Assembly: GCF_024349685.1 (NCBI RefSeq)
Contig: NZ_AP025944.1
Location: 4,842,001 to 4,906,000, forward strand
Direction: 5' to 3'
DNA length: 64,000 nucleotides
Source: Pseudomonas sp. LRP2-20
Lineage (GTDB): Bacteria > Pseudomonadota > Gammaproteobacteria > Pseudomonadales > Pseudomonadaceae
The translations under genes were made by a program, and so were the position numbers. Of this stretch, positions 26,484-37,209 are shown in pieces; position 1 is the stretch's first letter, and each line of letters opens with the position of its first letter. The notes below the pieces were generated by a model. It made no database searches. It was not told where the DNA came from and worked only from the letters and a program-made list of their open reading frames with translations.

Positions 26484-27479
26484 TCAAAGCCCGGCGATAT
26501 GGGTGACATCCTGCCGATGCGATTGCAGGTAGGGCAGCACCGCCGCCAGCAAAGGTGCCTTGAACGGTTCCTGGAAGCGGTGTGCCAACCCTGGGATCAA
26601 CCGCAACTGACTGCCCTGGATATGCGCCGCCAGGTGCACCCCGTGCATCACCGGCAACAGCGGATCGGCCGTGCCATGCACCACCAGCGTCGGTACCCGC
26701 AACCCATTGAGCAACTGCACCCGGCTCGGCTCGGCCAGGATCGCCATGATCTGACGCTTCGCACCATCTGGGTTGAATGCCCGGTCATAGGCCACCGCCG
26801 CCTGCTGTAGTAGCACAGCCCGATCATCATGTACTTGCGGGCTGCCCAGCGCTGCCAGCAAGTCCGCCTGCTGCTCGATGGCCACCTCACGGCTCGGCGC
26901 ACTGCGCCGCGCCAGCAACTGCACCAGGGCCGGATCCGGCGCCGGCAGCCCTGCCGCCCCCGAACTGGACATCACCAGGGTCAGGCTGCGCACCCGCTCA
27001 GGCGCCATGGCTGCCAGGTGCTGGGCGATCATCCCGCCCATGCTCACGCCGAGCACATGGAACTGGCGAATGCCCAGCACATCCATCAACTGCAGGCCAT
27101 CGTTCGCCATGTCGGTCAAGGTGTAAGGCGCGTCGACCGCCAGGCCCAGCTTGTAGCGCAACAGTTCGACCGTGAGGTTGGCCGAAGGCGGCAGCTGATT
27201 CCAGCGCGACAGGCCGACATCGCGGTTGTCGTAGCGAATGACCCGGAAGCCCTGGCGGCACAACGCTTCGACGACATCGTCCGGCCAATGGATGAGTTGC
27301 CCGCCCAGGCCCATCACCAGCAGCAAGGCCGGATCGCGGGGCGCGCCGACACTCTGGTAGACCAGGCTCAGCTCGCCGATCTCAGCGCGTTGTACCGGCA
27401 CATGGGCGTCACAGCGCGTGTCGGCAAAGCTTGCCGAAGCACTGAACACGAGAAAGAAAAACAGCAGAAAAGCCCGCAT
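26484..27479 (-). CDS. exported alpha/beta hydrolase
   Basis: A 331-residue alpha/beta-fold hydrolase starting at ATG 27479. A signal peptide of about 20 residues ([15 protein letters not shown]) indicates export. The nucleophile elbow is GVSMGG, the acid is probably the Asp in VVHGTADPL, and the His is in PGLAHRF. The oxyanion segment [14 protein letters not shown] is typical of epoxide-hydrolase/esterase-like members. The substrate is unknown. It is divergent from metR with about 200 bases between them. Nothing nearby points to a pathway. Confidence 0.82.
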   Translation of the reverse strand: MRAFLLFFFLVFSASASFADTRCDAHVPVQRAEIGELSLVYQSVGAPRDPALLLVMGLGGQLIHWPDDVVEALCRQGFRVIRYDNRDVGLSRWNQLPPSANLTVELLRYKLGLAVDAPYTLTDMANDGLQLMDVLGIRQFHVLGVSMGGMIAQHLAAMAPERVRSLTLVMSSSGAAGLPAPDPALVQLLARRSAPSREVAIEQQADLLAALGSPQVHDDRAVLLQQAAVAYDRAFNPDGAKRQIMAILAEPSRVQLLNGLRVPTLVVHGTADPLLPVMHGVHLAAHIQGSQLRLIPGLAHRFQEPFKAPLLAAVLPYLQSHRQDVTHIAGL

Positions 27480-27676
27480 GAAAGAAACACCAGAATGCAG
27501 ATCCCCAGTAGAGCGCGAGTCTGATGAATTTAATTCGGGGGCGCTGCCACAGTTCGGTGACAGTTTGATGAACCCTGCCGAGCGGTGCGGCACAAGGTCC
27601 AGTCGACAGCCTGGGGCAACATGAGCGAAACTCAACTCATTCCCCGTTTACTTTAAAAATTTTCTCGGAGTCAGCC

Positions 27677-28594
27677 GTGCTGGAGATCCGCCACCTTAAA
27701 ACCCTCCATGCCCTGCGCGAGGCCGACAGCCTGGTGGAGGCCGCAGAACGCCTGCACCTGACCCAGTCAGCGCTGTCGCACCAGTTCAAGGAGCTGGAAG
27801 AGCGCCTGGGGCTGCCGCTGTTCGTGCGCAAGACCAAGCCGATCCGCTTCACCAGCGCCGGCTTGCGCCTGCTGCAACTGGCCGATGCCACCCTGCCGCT
27901 GCTGCGCGGCGCCGAGCGCGACATCGCCCGGCTGGCGGGCGGCACCGCCGGACGCCTGCACATGGCCATCGAATGCCATAGTTGCTTCCAGTGGCTGATG
28001 CCAACCATCGACCAGTTCCGCGATGCCTGGCCGGAAGTGGAGCTGGACCTGGCCTCAGGCTTCGCCTTCGCCCCGTTACCGGCGCTGGCCCGTGGCGACC
28101 TCGACCTGGTGGTGACTTCCGACCCGCTGGATCTGGCCGGCATCACCTACGTACCGCTGTTCACCTACGAAGCCATGCTCGCCGTGGCCAACCAGCACCC
28201 GCTGGCCAGCAAGCCGTACATCGTGCCCCAGGACCTGCTCGACCAGACCCTGATCACCTACCCGGTGGAGCGCGACCGCCTGGATATCTTCACCCGCTTC
28301 CTGGAGCCGGCCGACATCGAGCCGGCCGCCGTGCGCACGTCCGAGCTGACGGTGATGATGATGCAGCTGGTGGCCAGCGGCCGTGGCGTGTGCGGCATGC
28401 CGCACTGGGCGCTGCACGAGTACAGCTCGCGGGGCTATGTGAAAGGCAAGCGCCTGGGCGAAAAAGGCCTGTTCGCCACGCTGTATGCGGCAGTACGCAC
28501 CGACATGCTCGATGCGCCTTACATGCGGGACTTCCTGTTGACCGCCAAGGACACCTCGTTCGCCACGCTCGACGGGGTCAGTGCGGTACGCTGA
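27677..28594 (+). CDS. metR: LysR-family regulator MetR
   Basis: A 305-residue LysR-type activator starting at GTG 27677 after CGGAG. The helix-turn-helix is LVEAAERLHLTQSALSHQFKEL. The regions RLGLPLFVRKTKPIRFTSAG and MAIECHSCFQWL closely follow the E. coli MetR pattern as I remember it, including the conserved IECHSC segment. MetR activates methionine-synthesis genes with homocysteine as co-inducer. No met gene is adjacent, so the assignment rests on sequence alone. Confidence 0.88.
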   Translation: MLEIRHLKTLHALREADSLVEAAERLHLTQSALSHQFKELEERLGLPLFVRKTKPIRFTSAGLRLLQLADATLPLLRGAERDIARLAGGTAGRLHMAIECHSCFQWLMPTIDQFRDAWPEVELDLASGFAFAPLPALARGDLDLVVTSDPLDLAGITYVPLFTYEAMLAVANQHPLASKPYIVPQDLLDQTLITYPVERDRLDIFTRFLEPADIEPAAVRTSELTVMMMQLVASGRGVCGMPHWALHEYSSRGYVKGKRLGEKGLFATLYAAVRTDMLDAPYMRDFLLTAKDTSFATLDGVSAVR

Positions 28595-28991
28595 CGGCCT
28601 GGCGGTACAACGGCAGGATCAGATCGCGGGTCAGTGGCGCCAGCTCCAGCGTTGCGGCCTGATCGGCGGCCAGCCACTGCACTTCTTCGATTTCCGCCGC
28701 CGGGGCCACGGCCTCGGCACTGTCGACGCGGAACAGTTCGGCCTGCACCTCGAAGCCCGGCTCGTTGGCGGCAGGCGCGCTGAACTGGCCCAGGTGCACA
28801 GCCTGCTCAGGGTCGATGTGCAACCCCAGTTCTTCGTGCAGTTCACGCACCAGCGCCTGAACGGGCGACTCGCCGGCATCGATCTTGCCCCCAGGTTGCA
28901 TGAACGCCTGGGTGCCGCGCTTGCGCACCAGCAGGGTCCGGCCTTGCGGGTCGATCAGCAGGGCAGCGGCGATGCGGATGATATTGGGCAT
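28578..28991 (-). CDS. NUDIX hydrolase
   Basis: A 137-residue NUDIX protein whose box GGKIDAGESPVQALVRELHEELG, given here without its last residue group as GGKIDAGESP...RELHEEL, has all catalytic Glu residues in the GX5EX7REUXEEXGU order around residues 34-56. It hydrolyses a nucleoside diphosphate linked to another group; the substrate cannot be read from sequence. Its 3' end overlaps the convergent metR 3' end by 17 bases. Confidence 0.88.
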   Translation of the reverse strand: MPNIIRIAAALLIDPQGRTLLVRKRGTQAFMQPGGKIDAGESPVQALVRELHEELGLHIDPEQAVHLGQFSAPAANEPGFEVQAELFRVDSAEAVAPAAEIEEVQWLAADQAATLELAPLTRDLILPLYRQAVSVPH

Positions 28992-29081
28992 GGGTGAGCT
29001 CGCTGAAAAGGCGACAGTCTACAGAAGATCAACGACGAACGGCCCCTTGCCAACCGGTCGCTCACCCGCCATAACCAACAG

Positions 29082-32000
29082 ATGAACCTGCCAGCCCACC
29101 AACACCCGGTGCTCGAGCTGTTCCACCCGGCCGTCGCTACCTGGTTCCGCCGCCACTTCGCCACGGTCACCGATGCCCAGGCCCAGGCCTGGCCGCTGAT
29201 CCATGCCGGCCAGTCGCTGCTGCTCGCTGCGCCGACCGGTTCGGGCAAGACCTTGAGCGCCTTCCTGGCCGTGCTCGACGAACTGTTTCGCGAGGGCCTG
29301 ACGCATGGCGGCGAGCTGCCTGCACAGACCCAGGTCGTCTACGTATCGCCGCTCAAGGCGCTGTCCAACGACATCCGTCTGAACCTGCAGGCCCCGCTCG
29401 AAGGCATCAGCCAGGCCCTTGAAGACCAGGGCCTGAAAGCACCGCGCATCACCACCACCGTGCGCACCGGCGATACCCCGCAGAAGGAGCGTGCGGCGAT
29501 GCGCAAGGTGGCCCCTCATGTGCTCGTGACCACACCCGAGTCGCTGTACGTACTGATGGGCTCGGCTTCCGGCCGCGAAGGGCTGGCCAGCGTGCATACG
29601 GTCATCGTCGACGAGATACACGCCCTGGCCGGCAACAAGCGCGGTGCCCACCTGGCGCTGACCCTGGAGCGCCTGCAGGCCTTGTGCGGGCGCCCACTTC
29701 GACGCATTGGGCTGTCCGCCACCCAGCGCCCGGTCGAGCGCGTGGCGCAGTTCCTGGTCGGCCAGCAGCGCCCTTGCGCGATCGTCGACGTCGGCCATGC
29801 CCGTCAGCGCGACCTCGCCATCGAAGTACCTCCAGTGCCGCTCGGCGCGGTCATGGCCACGGACGTCTGGGGCCTGGTCTACGACCGCCTCGCGCAATTG
29901 GCCCGAGAACATCGCACCACGCTGGTGTTCGTCAACACCCGGCGCCTTGCCGAGCGCATTACCCGCCACCTGAGCGACCGCCTGGGCAAGGAGGCCGTGG
30001 CGGCACACCATGGCAGCCTGGCCAAGGAACTGCGCCTGGACGCCGAGCAGCGCTTGAAAAACGGCCAGTTGCAGGTGCTCGTGGCCACCGCGTCGCTGGA
30101 ACTGGGCATCGATATCGGCGATGTCGACCTGGTCTGCCAGATCGAATCGCCCGGCTCGATCGCCGCCTTCCTGCAACGTGTCGGGCGCTCCGGGCACCAG
30201 GTCGATGGCATCCCCAAAGGGCGACTGTTCGCGACCTCACGCGACGACCTGATCGAATGCGTGGCCTTGCTCGACTGCATCCGCCTGGGTGAACTCGACG
30301 AACTGCACATTGCCAATGCTCCCCTGGATGTACTGGCCCAGCAGATCGTCGCCGAAGCCAGCAACCAGGCCTGGGAGGAACAGGCGCTGTTCGACTGCCT
30401 GCGCCAGGCCATGCCTTATGCAGCCCTCGACCCCGAACATTACCAGGCATTGCTGCGCATGCTCGCCGAGGGCTACAACGGTCGCCAGGGCGTGCGCAGT
30501 GCCTACCTGCATCGCGATGCAGTCAGTGGCACCGTGCGCGGGCGCCGGGGTAGCCAGCTGACCGCACTGACCAGCGGCGGCACCATTCCCGAGACCGCCG
30601 ACTACGCCGTGCTGCTCGAACCCCAGGCGCTGAACATCGGCAGCGTCAACGAAGACTTCGCCGTGGAGAGCATCGCTGGCGACATCTTCCAGCTGGGCAA
30701 TGCGTCCTACCGTATCCTGCGGGTCGAGCCTGGCCGGGTGCGGGTCGAAGACGCTCAAGGCCTGCCGCCGACCATTCCGTTCTGGCTGGGCGAGGCACCG
30801 GGGCGCAGCGACGAACTGTCCGCCGCGGTTGCCCGTCTGCAGGCGCGAATCGACGAACAGTTCGGGTTGAACGAGGGCGATCCTGCAGCCGTGCTGCAGT
30901 GGCTGCAGAACACCTTCGAGTTGAGCGAAGACAGCGCCAGCCAGTTGCTCGACTACCTGGGCCGCACCCGCGAAGCACTGGGCGCCCTGCCCTCGCAACA
31001 GACCCTGGTGATGGAGCGCTTCTTCGACGAGTCCGGCGGCACCCAGCTGATCATCCATTCGCCCTATGGCAGCCGTATCAACCGCGCCTGGGGCCTGGCC
31101 CTGCGCAAGCGCTTCTGCCGCACCTTCAATTTCGAGTTGCAGGCAGCGGCCAGCGAAGACGCCATCGTGCTTTCGCTGTCGACCAGCCACAGTTTCGAGC
31201 TGGATGAAGTATGGCGCTACCTCAACAGCCGCAACGCCGAGCAGATCCTCATCCAGGCCCTGCTCGAAGCGCCGTTGTTTGGCGTCCGCTGGCGCTGGAA
31301 CGCGGGTGTGGCCATGGCCTTGCCGCGCTTCGTCGGCGGGCGCAAGGTGGCGCCGCAGATCCAGCGCATGAAGAGCGAGGACCTGATTGCCGCGGTTTTC
31401 CCCGACCAGATCGCCTGCCTGGAGAACATCGTCGGCGAGCGGCAGATCCCCGATCACCCGCTGGTCGAGCAAACCCTCGATGACTGCCTGCACGAAGCCA
31501 TGGACAGCGAAGGCTGGCTGGCCCTGCTGCGGCGCATGGAAAGCGGCGAGGTGCGCCTGTTGTGCCGCGATCTGCCAGCGCCTTCCCCACTGGCCTCGGC
31601 CATTCTCAATGCCAGGCCCTACGCGTTCCTCGACGACGCGCCGCTGGAGGAGCGACGCGCCCAGGCGGTGCTCAACCGGCGCTGGAACGAAGTGCACAGT
31701 GGCGATGACCTGGGCGCACTGGATGCCGATGCTATAGCCGCTGTACAGGCCGAAGCCTGGCCGCAACCTGGCAATGCCGACGAAATGCACGAGGCGCTGA
31801 TGAGCCTGGGTGCCATCAGCCATGATGAAGTCCAGGCCAACCCCAGCTGGGGCCTGCTGCTGCGCCAGCTGGCCAAGGCCGGGCGGGCCTTGCGCCTGAT
31901 CGATGAAAAACTCTGGCTGGCGCGCGAGCGCCTTGACCTGCTGCAAACGCTATATCCGGCAGCGCGCCTGGAGCCCATGCTGGACGTACTGCCCGGCTTC

Positions 32001-33368
32001 GACCAGGCCTTCGACCCGGACAATGCACTGGCCGAACTGTTGCGCGCTCGCCTGAGTGGCCACGGCCCACTGAGCGTGGTCCAGATCGCTGCGCCACTGA
32101 GCAAGCCCACTGTCCAGGTCGAACAGGCCTTGGCCCGTCTGGAAGCCGAAGGCTATGTGTTGCGTGGCCACTTCAGCCCTGGGGCTGGCGACGTGCAATG
32201 GTGTGAGCGCCACCTGCTGGCGCGCATCCATCGCTACACGGTGAAACGCCTGCGCCGGGAGATCGAGCCCGTCAGCCTGCAGGACTTCATGCGCTTTCTG
32301 TTCGACTGGCAACACCTGGCCCCGGATGAGCGCCTGCGAGGCCCAGAGGCGGTGGCCGAAGTGCTGGGCCAGTTGCAGGGTTTCCCCAGTGCAGCCAGCG
32401 CCTGGGAAGCGGAGCTGCTGCCCGCGCGGATCAAGGACTACAGCCCGCACTGGCTGGACGATGCCTGCCGCAGCGGGCAGTTTGCCTGGAGCCGGCTGGC
32501 GGCGACGACGGCGAGCAGCACCTTGTCGAGTACACCGCTGGTGCTGTTGCCACGCGAGCACCTGGGCCAGTGGCGCAGCCTCGCCCCCGAGCCTGCTCGG
32601 GAAGCACTTGGCGGGCGGGCGCAACGGGTGCTGGAAGCACTGCACGCGCAAGGGGCACTGTTCTTCGACGAGCTGACCGTTGAAGCCCATCTGCTGCCCA
32701 GCGAATTGGAGACGGCGTTGCAGGAGCTGGTCGGTGCCGGTCTGGTTGGCGCCGACAGCTTCACCGGCTTGCGCAGCCTGATCACCCCGGCCGCGAAGCG
32801 TTCATCGCGCAACAGCCGCCGCGGTCACCCGCCGCTGTCCAGCAGCATGGCCCATGCCGGGCGTTGGGCATTGCTGCGCAGGGGCAGCGCCAGGGTTGAC
32901 GAGGGCCAGCGCACGGAGCTCATCGCCCGCGCCCTGCTACGGCGCTACGGGGTGATCTGCTGGCGGCTGCTGGAACGGGAAAGCGATGTACTGCCGCCCT
33001 GGCGTGAACTGCTGCGCTGCTATCACCGCCTCGAGGCACGTGGCGAAATCCGTGGTGGCCGTTTCATTGCCGGGTTGGCGGGTGAGCAATTTGCCTTGCC
33101 GGAGGCGGTCGGTTTGCTCAGGCAAGTACGTCGGCGAGCACTGGATGATGTGCTGGTGGTGGTGAGTGCGAGCGACCCGCTGAACCTGGTCGGCTCGCTG
33201 CTGCCTGGGGCTAAAGTGCCTGCGGTAGGTGGCAACCGGCTGCTGTATCGCGATGGTGTCCCGGTGGCGGTGCGAGTGGCTGGGCGGTACAGCTATCTGG
33301 TGGAGGGGGCGGCGCAGGAGCAGGCTAGATGGAAGGAGAAATTGCTGCGAACGCCGACAGTGTTTTAG
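29082..33368 (+). CDS. lhr: Lhr-family ATP-dependent helicase
   Basis: A 1428-residue superfamily-2 helicase. Walker A is APTGSGKT at residues 50-57, Walker B is VDEIHALAG near residue 175, and motif III is GLSATQRP. Motifs V-VI are [17 protein letters not shown] and QRVGRSGH in the second RecA lobe. A winged-helix and beta-barrel Lhr core follow, and a long C-terminal extension reaches to the end as in full-length bacterial Lhr (E. coli ~1538 residues). Lhr proteins unwind RNA:DNA hybrids and are linked to DNA repair. No nuclease or phosphoesterase partner is adjacent. A 241-bp palindromic element begins right after the stop codon. Confidence 0.92.
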   Translation: MNLPAHQHPVLELFHPAVATWFRRHFATVTDAQAQAWPLIHAGQSLLLAAPTGSGKTLSAFLAVLDELFREGLTHGGELPAQTQVVYVSPLKALSNDIRLNLQAPLEGISQALEDQGLKAPRITTTVRTGDTPQKERAAMRKVAPHVLVTTPESLYVLMGSASGREGLASVHTVIVDEIHALAGNKRGAHLALTLERLQALCGRPLRRIGLSATQRPVERVAQFLVGQQRPCAIVDVGHARQRDLAIEVPPVPLGAVMATDVWGLVYDRLAQLAREHRTTLVFVNTRRLAERITRHLSDRLGKEAVAAHHGSLAKELRLDAEQRLKNGQLQVLVATASLELGIDIGDVDLVCQIESPGSIAAFLQRVGRSGHQVDGIPKGRLFATSRDDLIECVALLDCIRLGELDELHIANAPLDVLAQQIVAEASNQAWEEQALFDCLRQAMPYAALDPEHYQALLRMLAEGYNGRQGVRSAYLHRDAVSGTVRGRRGSQLTALTSGGTIPETADYAVLLEPQALNIGSVNEDFAVESIAGDIFQLGNASYRILRVEPGRVRVEDAQGLPPTIPFWLGEAPGRSDELSAAVARLQARIDEQFGLNEGDPAAVLQWLQNTFELSEDSASQLLDYLGRTREALGALPSQQTLVMERFFDESGGTQLIIHSPYGSRINRAWGLALRKRFCRTFNFELQAAASEDAIVLSLSTSHSFELDEVWRYLNSRNAEQILIQALLEAPLFGVRWRWNAGVAMALPRFVGGRKVAPQIQRMKSEDLIAAVFPDQIACLENIVGERQIPDHPLVEQTLDDCLHEAMDSEGWLALLRRMESGEVRLLCRDLPAPSPLASAILNARPYAFLDDAPLEERRAQAVLNRRWNEVHSGDDLGALDADAIAAVQAEAWPQPGNADEMHEALMSLGAISHDEVQANPSWGLLLRQLAKAGRALRLIDEKLWLARERLDLLQTLYPAARLEPMLDVLPGFDQAFDPDNALAELLRARLSGHGPLSVVQIAAPLSKPTVQVEQALARLEAEGYVLRGHFSPGAGDVQWCERHLLARIHRYTVKRLRREIEPVSLQDFMRFLFDWQHLAPDERLRGPEAVAEVLGQLQGFPSAASAWEAELLPARIKDYSPHWLDDACRSGQFAWSRLAATTASSTLSSTPLVLLPREHLGQWRSLAPEPAREALGGRAQRVLEALHAQGALFFDELTVEAHLLPSELETALQELVGAGLVGADSFTGLRSLITPAAKRSSRNSRRGHPPLSSSMAHAGRWALLRRGSARVDEGQRTELIARALLRRYGVICWRLLERESDVLPPWRELLRCYHRLEARGEIRGGRFIAGLAGEQFALPEAVGLLRQVRRRALDDVLVVVSASDPLNLVGSLLPGAKVPAVGGNRLLYRDGVPVAVRVAGRYSYLVEGAAQEQARWKEKLLRTPTVF

Positions 33369-33609
33369 CGCCTGTGAGATCGCGCGCCGCCCACGCGGCG
33401 CATCGCGAGCTGCGCTCGCTCCTACGTTTGTTTCTGGCCAGTTATTCCTGTGGGATTTGCGCGCGAACGCCTTGGCGCCTGCCTCGATATCGAGTCGCAC
33501 AAACCAGGCGATCGCGCGCGCCTGTCACAGGCATTACTGGCCCGAAACAAACGTAGGAGCGAGCGCAGCTCGCGATGCGCCGCGTGGGCGGCGCTCGATC
33601 TCACAGGCG
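33369..33609. repeat. 241-bp long-armed palindromic repeat element, copy B
   Basis: It begins at the base after the lhr stop codon. The arms (left CGCCTGTGAGATCGCG..., right ...CGATCTCACAGGCG) are ~73 bp and nearly perfectly inverted. The interior includes GGGATTTGCGCGCGAACGCC, shared with copy A at 13491-13731. Differences between copies occur together in both arms (CCCGCG in A, CCCACG in B). The remaining bases up to 33739 hold only the promoter region of the next gene. Confidence 0.85.
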
Positions 33610-33739
33610 CGAAAACACTGTCGGCGTACGCAAAATGTTTTTCGCTACCCCGATTTTGATTTGCACTGCCACTCAAGTTGGCTATGGTCGGGGTTTGCCC
33701 CAGGCCCTGAGCCTGACCGCGCCATCGCAAGGATCCCGT

Positions 33740-35359
33740 ATGAGCCTGTCACTTCTCAGCCGCTATGCCTTCTTCACCGCCTGTGTACTGTTCACCCTGG
33801 CGAGCCTGCCGTTTCTCCACCATGAATGGTTGTGGCCATTCACCCTGGCCACCGGGGTGCTAAGCCTGATTGGGCTGTTCGACCTCATGCAGCAACGCCA
33901 TGCGGTACGCCGCAACTACCCGATCCTCGGCAACATCCGCTACCTGGTCGAGGGCATTCGCCCGGAAATCCGTCAGTACCTGCTCGAAGCCGACAGCGAC
34001 GCCCTGCCCTTCTCCCGCGCCCAGCGCTCGCTGGTGTACGCCCGGGCCAAGAACGAAGCCTCGGACAAACCCTTCGGCACCCTGATCGACGTCTACGAGT
34101 CGGGCTTCGAGTTCATCGGCCACTCCATGCGCCCGGCGCCACTGACCGACCCGACGAGCTTCCGTGTCATGGTCGGCGGCCCGCAGTGCAGCCAGCCGTA
34201 CTCGGCCTCGATCTTCAACATCTCGGCCATGAGCTTCGGCTCGCTCAGCGCCAACGCCATCCGCGCCCTCAACAAGGGTGCCAAGCTGGGCAACTTCCAC
34301 CACGACACCGGTGAAGGCAGCATCAGCCCCTACCACCGTGAAAACGGCGGCGACCTGGTCTGGGAGCTGGGCAGCGGCTACTTCGGCTGCCGCACCGCCG
34401 ACGGCCGCTTCGACCCGGAACGCTTTGCCGCCCAGGCACGCACCCCACAGGTGCGGATGATCGAGATCAAGATGAGCCAGGGTGCCAAGCCCGGTCATGG
34501 CGGCATCCTGCCCAAGCACAAGGTCACCAGGGAAATTGCCGAAACCCGTGGTGTGCTGATGGGCGAGGACTGCATTTCGCCATCCCGCCACAGCGCCTTC
34601 TCCACACCGATCGAGATGATGCACTTCATCGCCCAGCTGCGTGAGCTGTCCGGTGGCAAGCCGGTGGGCTTCAAGTTCTGCCTGGGTCACCCGTGGGAAT
34701 TCATGGGCATCGCCAAGGCGATGCTGGAGACTGGCATCCTGCCAGACTTCATCGTGGTCGATGGCAAGGAAGGCGGCACCGGTGCCGCGCCGGTAGAGTT
34801 CACCGACCATATCGGAGTGCCGCTGCGCGAAGGCCTGTTGTTCGTGCACAACACCCTGGTTGGCCTGAACCTGCGCGACAAGATCAAGCTCGGTGCCAGC
34901 GGCAAGATCGTCAGCGCCTTCGACATCGCCAGCGTACTGGCCATCGGCGCCGACTGGGCCAACTCGGCGCGTGGCTTCATGTTCGCCATTGGCTGCATCC
35001 AGTCGCAGAGCTGCCACACCAACAAGTGCCCGACCGGCGTCGCGACTCAGGACCCGTTGCGCCAGCGCGCCCTGGTGGTGCCGGACAAGGCCCAGCGGGT
35101 GCTGAACTTCCACCACAACACCCTGCGTGCGCTGGCCGAGATGCTGGCTGCAGCGGGCCTTGAACACCCGGCGCAGCTGGAAGCCAAACATTTGGTACGA
35201 CGCGTGTCGGCCACCGAGATCAAGCTGTTCTCGCAGATGCACGTATTCCTCAAACCGGGCGAATTGCTCACCGGAGAGGTCAATGGGCAGTTCTATTCGC
35301 GCATGTGGCAAATGGCACGGGCGGACAGTTTCGAGCCACACAGCGAAGTGGCAGCCTGA
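33740..35359 (+). CDS. membrane-anchored FMN-binding glutamate-synthase-like protein
   Basis: A 539-residue protein starting at ATG 33740. Two hydrophobic helices (about residues 5-22 and 32-47) precede a GltB-like FMN/TIM-barrel domain. It has SAMSFGSLSANAIRALNKGA, MSQGAKPGHGG, VDGKEGGTGAAP, and the [3Fe-4S] motif CIQSQSCHTNKCPTG. It lacks the glutamine amidotransferase domain and the C-terminal GXGXG domain of true GltB, so it cannot be a complete glutamate synthase. The reaction and electron partner are unknown. Convergent with the downstream permease. Confidence 0.85.
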   Translation: MSLSLLSRYAFFTACVLFTLASLPFLHHEWLWPFTLATGVLSLIGLFDLMQQRHAVRRNYPILGNIRYLVEGIRPEIRQYLLEADSDALPFSRAQRSLVYARAKNEASDKPFGTLIDVYESGFEFIGHSMRPAPLTDPTSFRVMVGGPQCSQPYSASIFNISAMSFGSLSANAIRALNKGAKLGNFHHDTGEGSISPYHRENGGDLVWELGSGYFGCRTADGRFDPERFAAQARTPQVRMIEIKMSQGAKPGHGGILPKHKVTREIAETRGVLMGEDCISPSRHSAFSTPIEMMHFIAQLRELSGGKPVGFKFCLGHPWEFMGIAKAMLETGILPDFIVVDGKEGGTGAAPVEFTDHIGVPLREGLLFVHNTLVGLNLRDKIKLGASGKIVSAFDIASVLAIGADWANSARGFMFAIGCIQSQSCHTNKCPTGVATQDPLRQRALVVPDKAQRVLNFHHNTLRALAEMLAAAGLEHPAQLEAKHLVRRVSATEIKLFSQMHVFLKPGELLTGEVNGQFYSRMWQMARADSFEPHSEVAA

Positions 35360-35362
35360 CAG

Positions 35363-35393
35363 ATCCCTGGGGCTGCCGCGCAGCCCCAGGGAT
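35363..35393. terminator. perfect 14-bp hairpin between convergent genes
   Basis: ATCCCTGGGGCTGC-(cgc)-GCAGCCCCAGGGAT is a perfect inverted repeat placed between the GltB-like gene and the amino-acid permease, four bases after one stop codon. It probably terminates both transcripts. Confidence 0.8.
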
Positions 35394-35399
35394 TTCAGA

Positions 35400-36818
35400 T
35401 CAGGAAGCAGTACTCGCCACACCCCGCACGTCTTTCGGCGCCAGCCGGAAGGCGTAATACAGTACCGTCAACAGCACCAGGAACGCCGGGCCGATGTACA
35501 ACGCCACGCGGGTATCCTCGAAGTACGCCATCAGGCCCACCACCAGCACCAGGAAGGCCAAGGCCAGGTAGGAGCTCAGCGGCCACAGCCACATGCGGTA
35601 TTTCAGCGCCTTCTGCTCGGCGCTCGACAGGCCGGCGCGGAACTTGATCTGCGCCAGCAGAATCATCACCCAGGTCCAGATGGCACCGAAGGTGGCAATC
35701 GAGGTCACCCAGACGAACACTTTCTCCGGCACCAGGTAGTTGGCCAGCACGCCCAGCAGCAGCGCGCCGATCGACAGCAGCAGTGCATTGCGCGGCACGC
35801 CGCTTTTCGAGGTGCGGGCAAAGGCGGCCGGGGCCTGGCCGTTCTGCGCCAGGCTGTAGAGCATGCGCCCGGTGCTGAAGATGCCGCCGTTGCAAGACGA
35901 CAGCGCAGCGGTGATCACCACGAAGTTGATGATACCGGCGGCCGTCTTGATCCCTAAGCGCTCGAAGGTCATGACGAACGGGCTGCCCTGGCTGCCGATA
36001 GCGTCCCACGGGTAGATCGACAGGATCACGAACAGTGCGCCGACGTAGAACAGCAGGATGCGCCAGAACACCGAACCGATCGCCTGGGGGATGGTTTTCT
36101 GCGGGTTGCGTGCTTCGCCGGCGGTGAGGCCGATCATTTCCACGCCCAGGTAGGCGAACATCACCATCTGCAGCGACATCAGCACGCCCGTCACGCCATT
36201 GGGCATGAAGCCGCCATTGCTCCACAGGTTGGAGATGCCCACGGCGACGCCGTCATTACCGAAACCGAAGGCAATTACGCCGATGCCCCCGAGGACCATG
36301 GCGATGATGGTGACGATCTTGATCAGGGCGAACCAGAATTCGAACTCGCCGAACGCCTTCACCGCGATCAGGTTGACCGCGCCCATGCTGCCCAGTGCCG
36401 CCAGGGCCCAGATCCAGCGCGGTACATCGGGGAACCAGATACCCATGTAGATGGCCACGGCGGTAATTTCCGCGACGCAGGTGACCAGCCACAGGAACCA
36501 GTAGTTCCAGCCGGTGAGGAAGCCCGCCAGCGGGCCAAGATAGTCCTGGGCATAGCGGCTGAACGAGCCGGCGACCGGGTTGTGCACGGCCATCTCGCCG
36601 AGGGCACGCATGATCACCAGGATCGCCAGGCCACCAATGATGTAGGACAGCATGATCGCGGGGCCGGCCATTTCGATGGCTTTGGCCGAACCGAGGAAGA
36701 GACCAACGCCGATACAGGCGCCCAGCGCCATCAGACGGATGTGCCGTTCACCCAGCTCACGCTTGAGCGGGCCGCCCTCGATGGGCTCGGCAGGGGCAGG
36801 ATGGTTGCCAACTGGCAT
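35400..36818 (-). CDS. APC-family amino-acid permease (ProY/GabP/AnsP-like)
   Basis: A 472-residue inner-membrane protein with about 12 hydrophobic helices. The family signature is near the start (RHIRLMALGACIGVGLFLGS), followed by ALGEMAVHNPVAGSFSRYA and the conserved GVEMIGLTAGEARNP segment around residue 225. It would import an amino acid by proton symport. The sequence is closest in feel to proline/histidine-type permeases, but the substrate is not proven. It is divergent from the large penicillin-binding-protein gene with 391 bases between. Confidence 0.87.
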   Translation of the reverse strand: MPVGNHPAPAEPIEGGPLKRELGERHIRLMALGACIGVGLFLGSAKAIEMAGPAIMLSYIIGGLAILVIMRALGEMAVHNPVAGSFSRYAQDYLGPLAGFLTGWNYWFLWLVTCVAEITAVAIYMGIWFPDVPRWIWALAALGSMGAVNLIAVKAFGEFEFWFALIKIVTIIAMVLGGIGVIAFGFGNDGVAVGISNLWSNGGFMPNGVTGVLMSLQMVMFAYLGVEMIGLTAGEARNPQKTIPQAIGSVFWRILLFYVGALFVILSIYPWDAIGSQGSPFVMTFERLGIKTAAGIINFVVITAALSSCNGGIFSTGRMLYSLAQNGQAPAAFARTSKSGVPRNALLLSIGALLLGVLANYLVPEKVFVWVTSIATFGAIWTWVMILLAQIKFRAGLSSAEQKALKYRMWLWPLSSYLALAFLVLVVGLMAYFEDTRVALYIGPAFLVLLTVLYYAFRLAPKDVRGVASTAS

Positions 36819-37209
36819 AGCAATACAACCTCATTTTGTTATTGGATTTGACCTTCGTGCAGCACCGGCCATACCGATAGGCGTGGCGTTGGCTTGCCGG
36901 ACTGGCCTCGTGGGCCGGCCCGTATGCCGGGCTAGAGCGGCCGGCAGGGCGAAGGGCCGAGCAGTATAGGAAGTCCGTTACAGGAGTTTTCGCTGTATAA
37001 ACAGGGAAAATCAGCGAGATTTTCCGGGGAGTGCAGTGCCAACCCCGACGCCATTGCTACCCTAACAACATCGTTACAGGAAAAAACCCACACCAAAGCC
37101 GCATAGCCCTACCCCACTTTTCTCGGCCTCCTACAAATTTTTCACCTGTTCCAGTCACCGTCTAAGCTTCAGACAAGCAAGACGAAAATACCTGGCCGGA
37201 TAGAAGACT
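36819..37209. other. 391-bp divergent intergenic region (permease / PBP)
   Basis: No gene is supported. The permease side is very GC-rich and full of GGCCGG-type self-complementary stretches (36890-36945), so its leader could be structured. At 37005-37025 the inverted repeat GGAAAATC-(agcga)-GATTTTCC is a candidate operator. The PBP side (37060-37200) is more AT-rich and probably carries its promoter. Confidence 0.55.
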
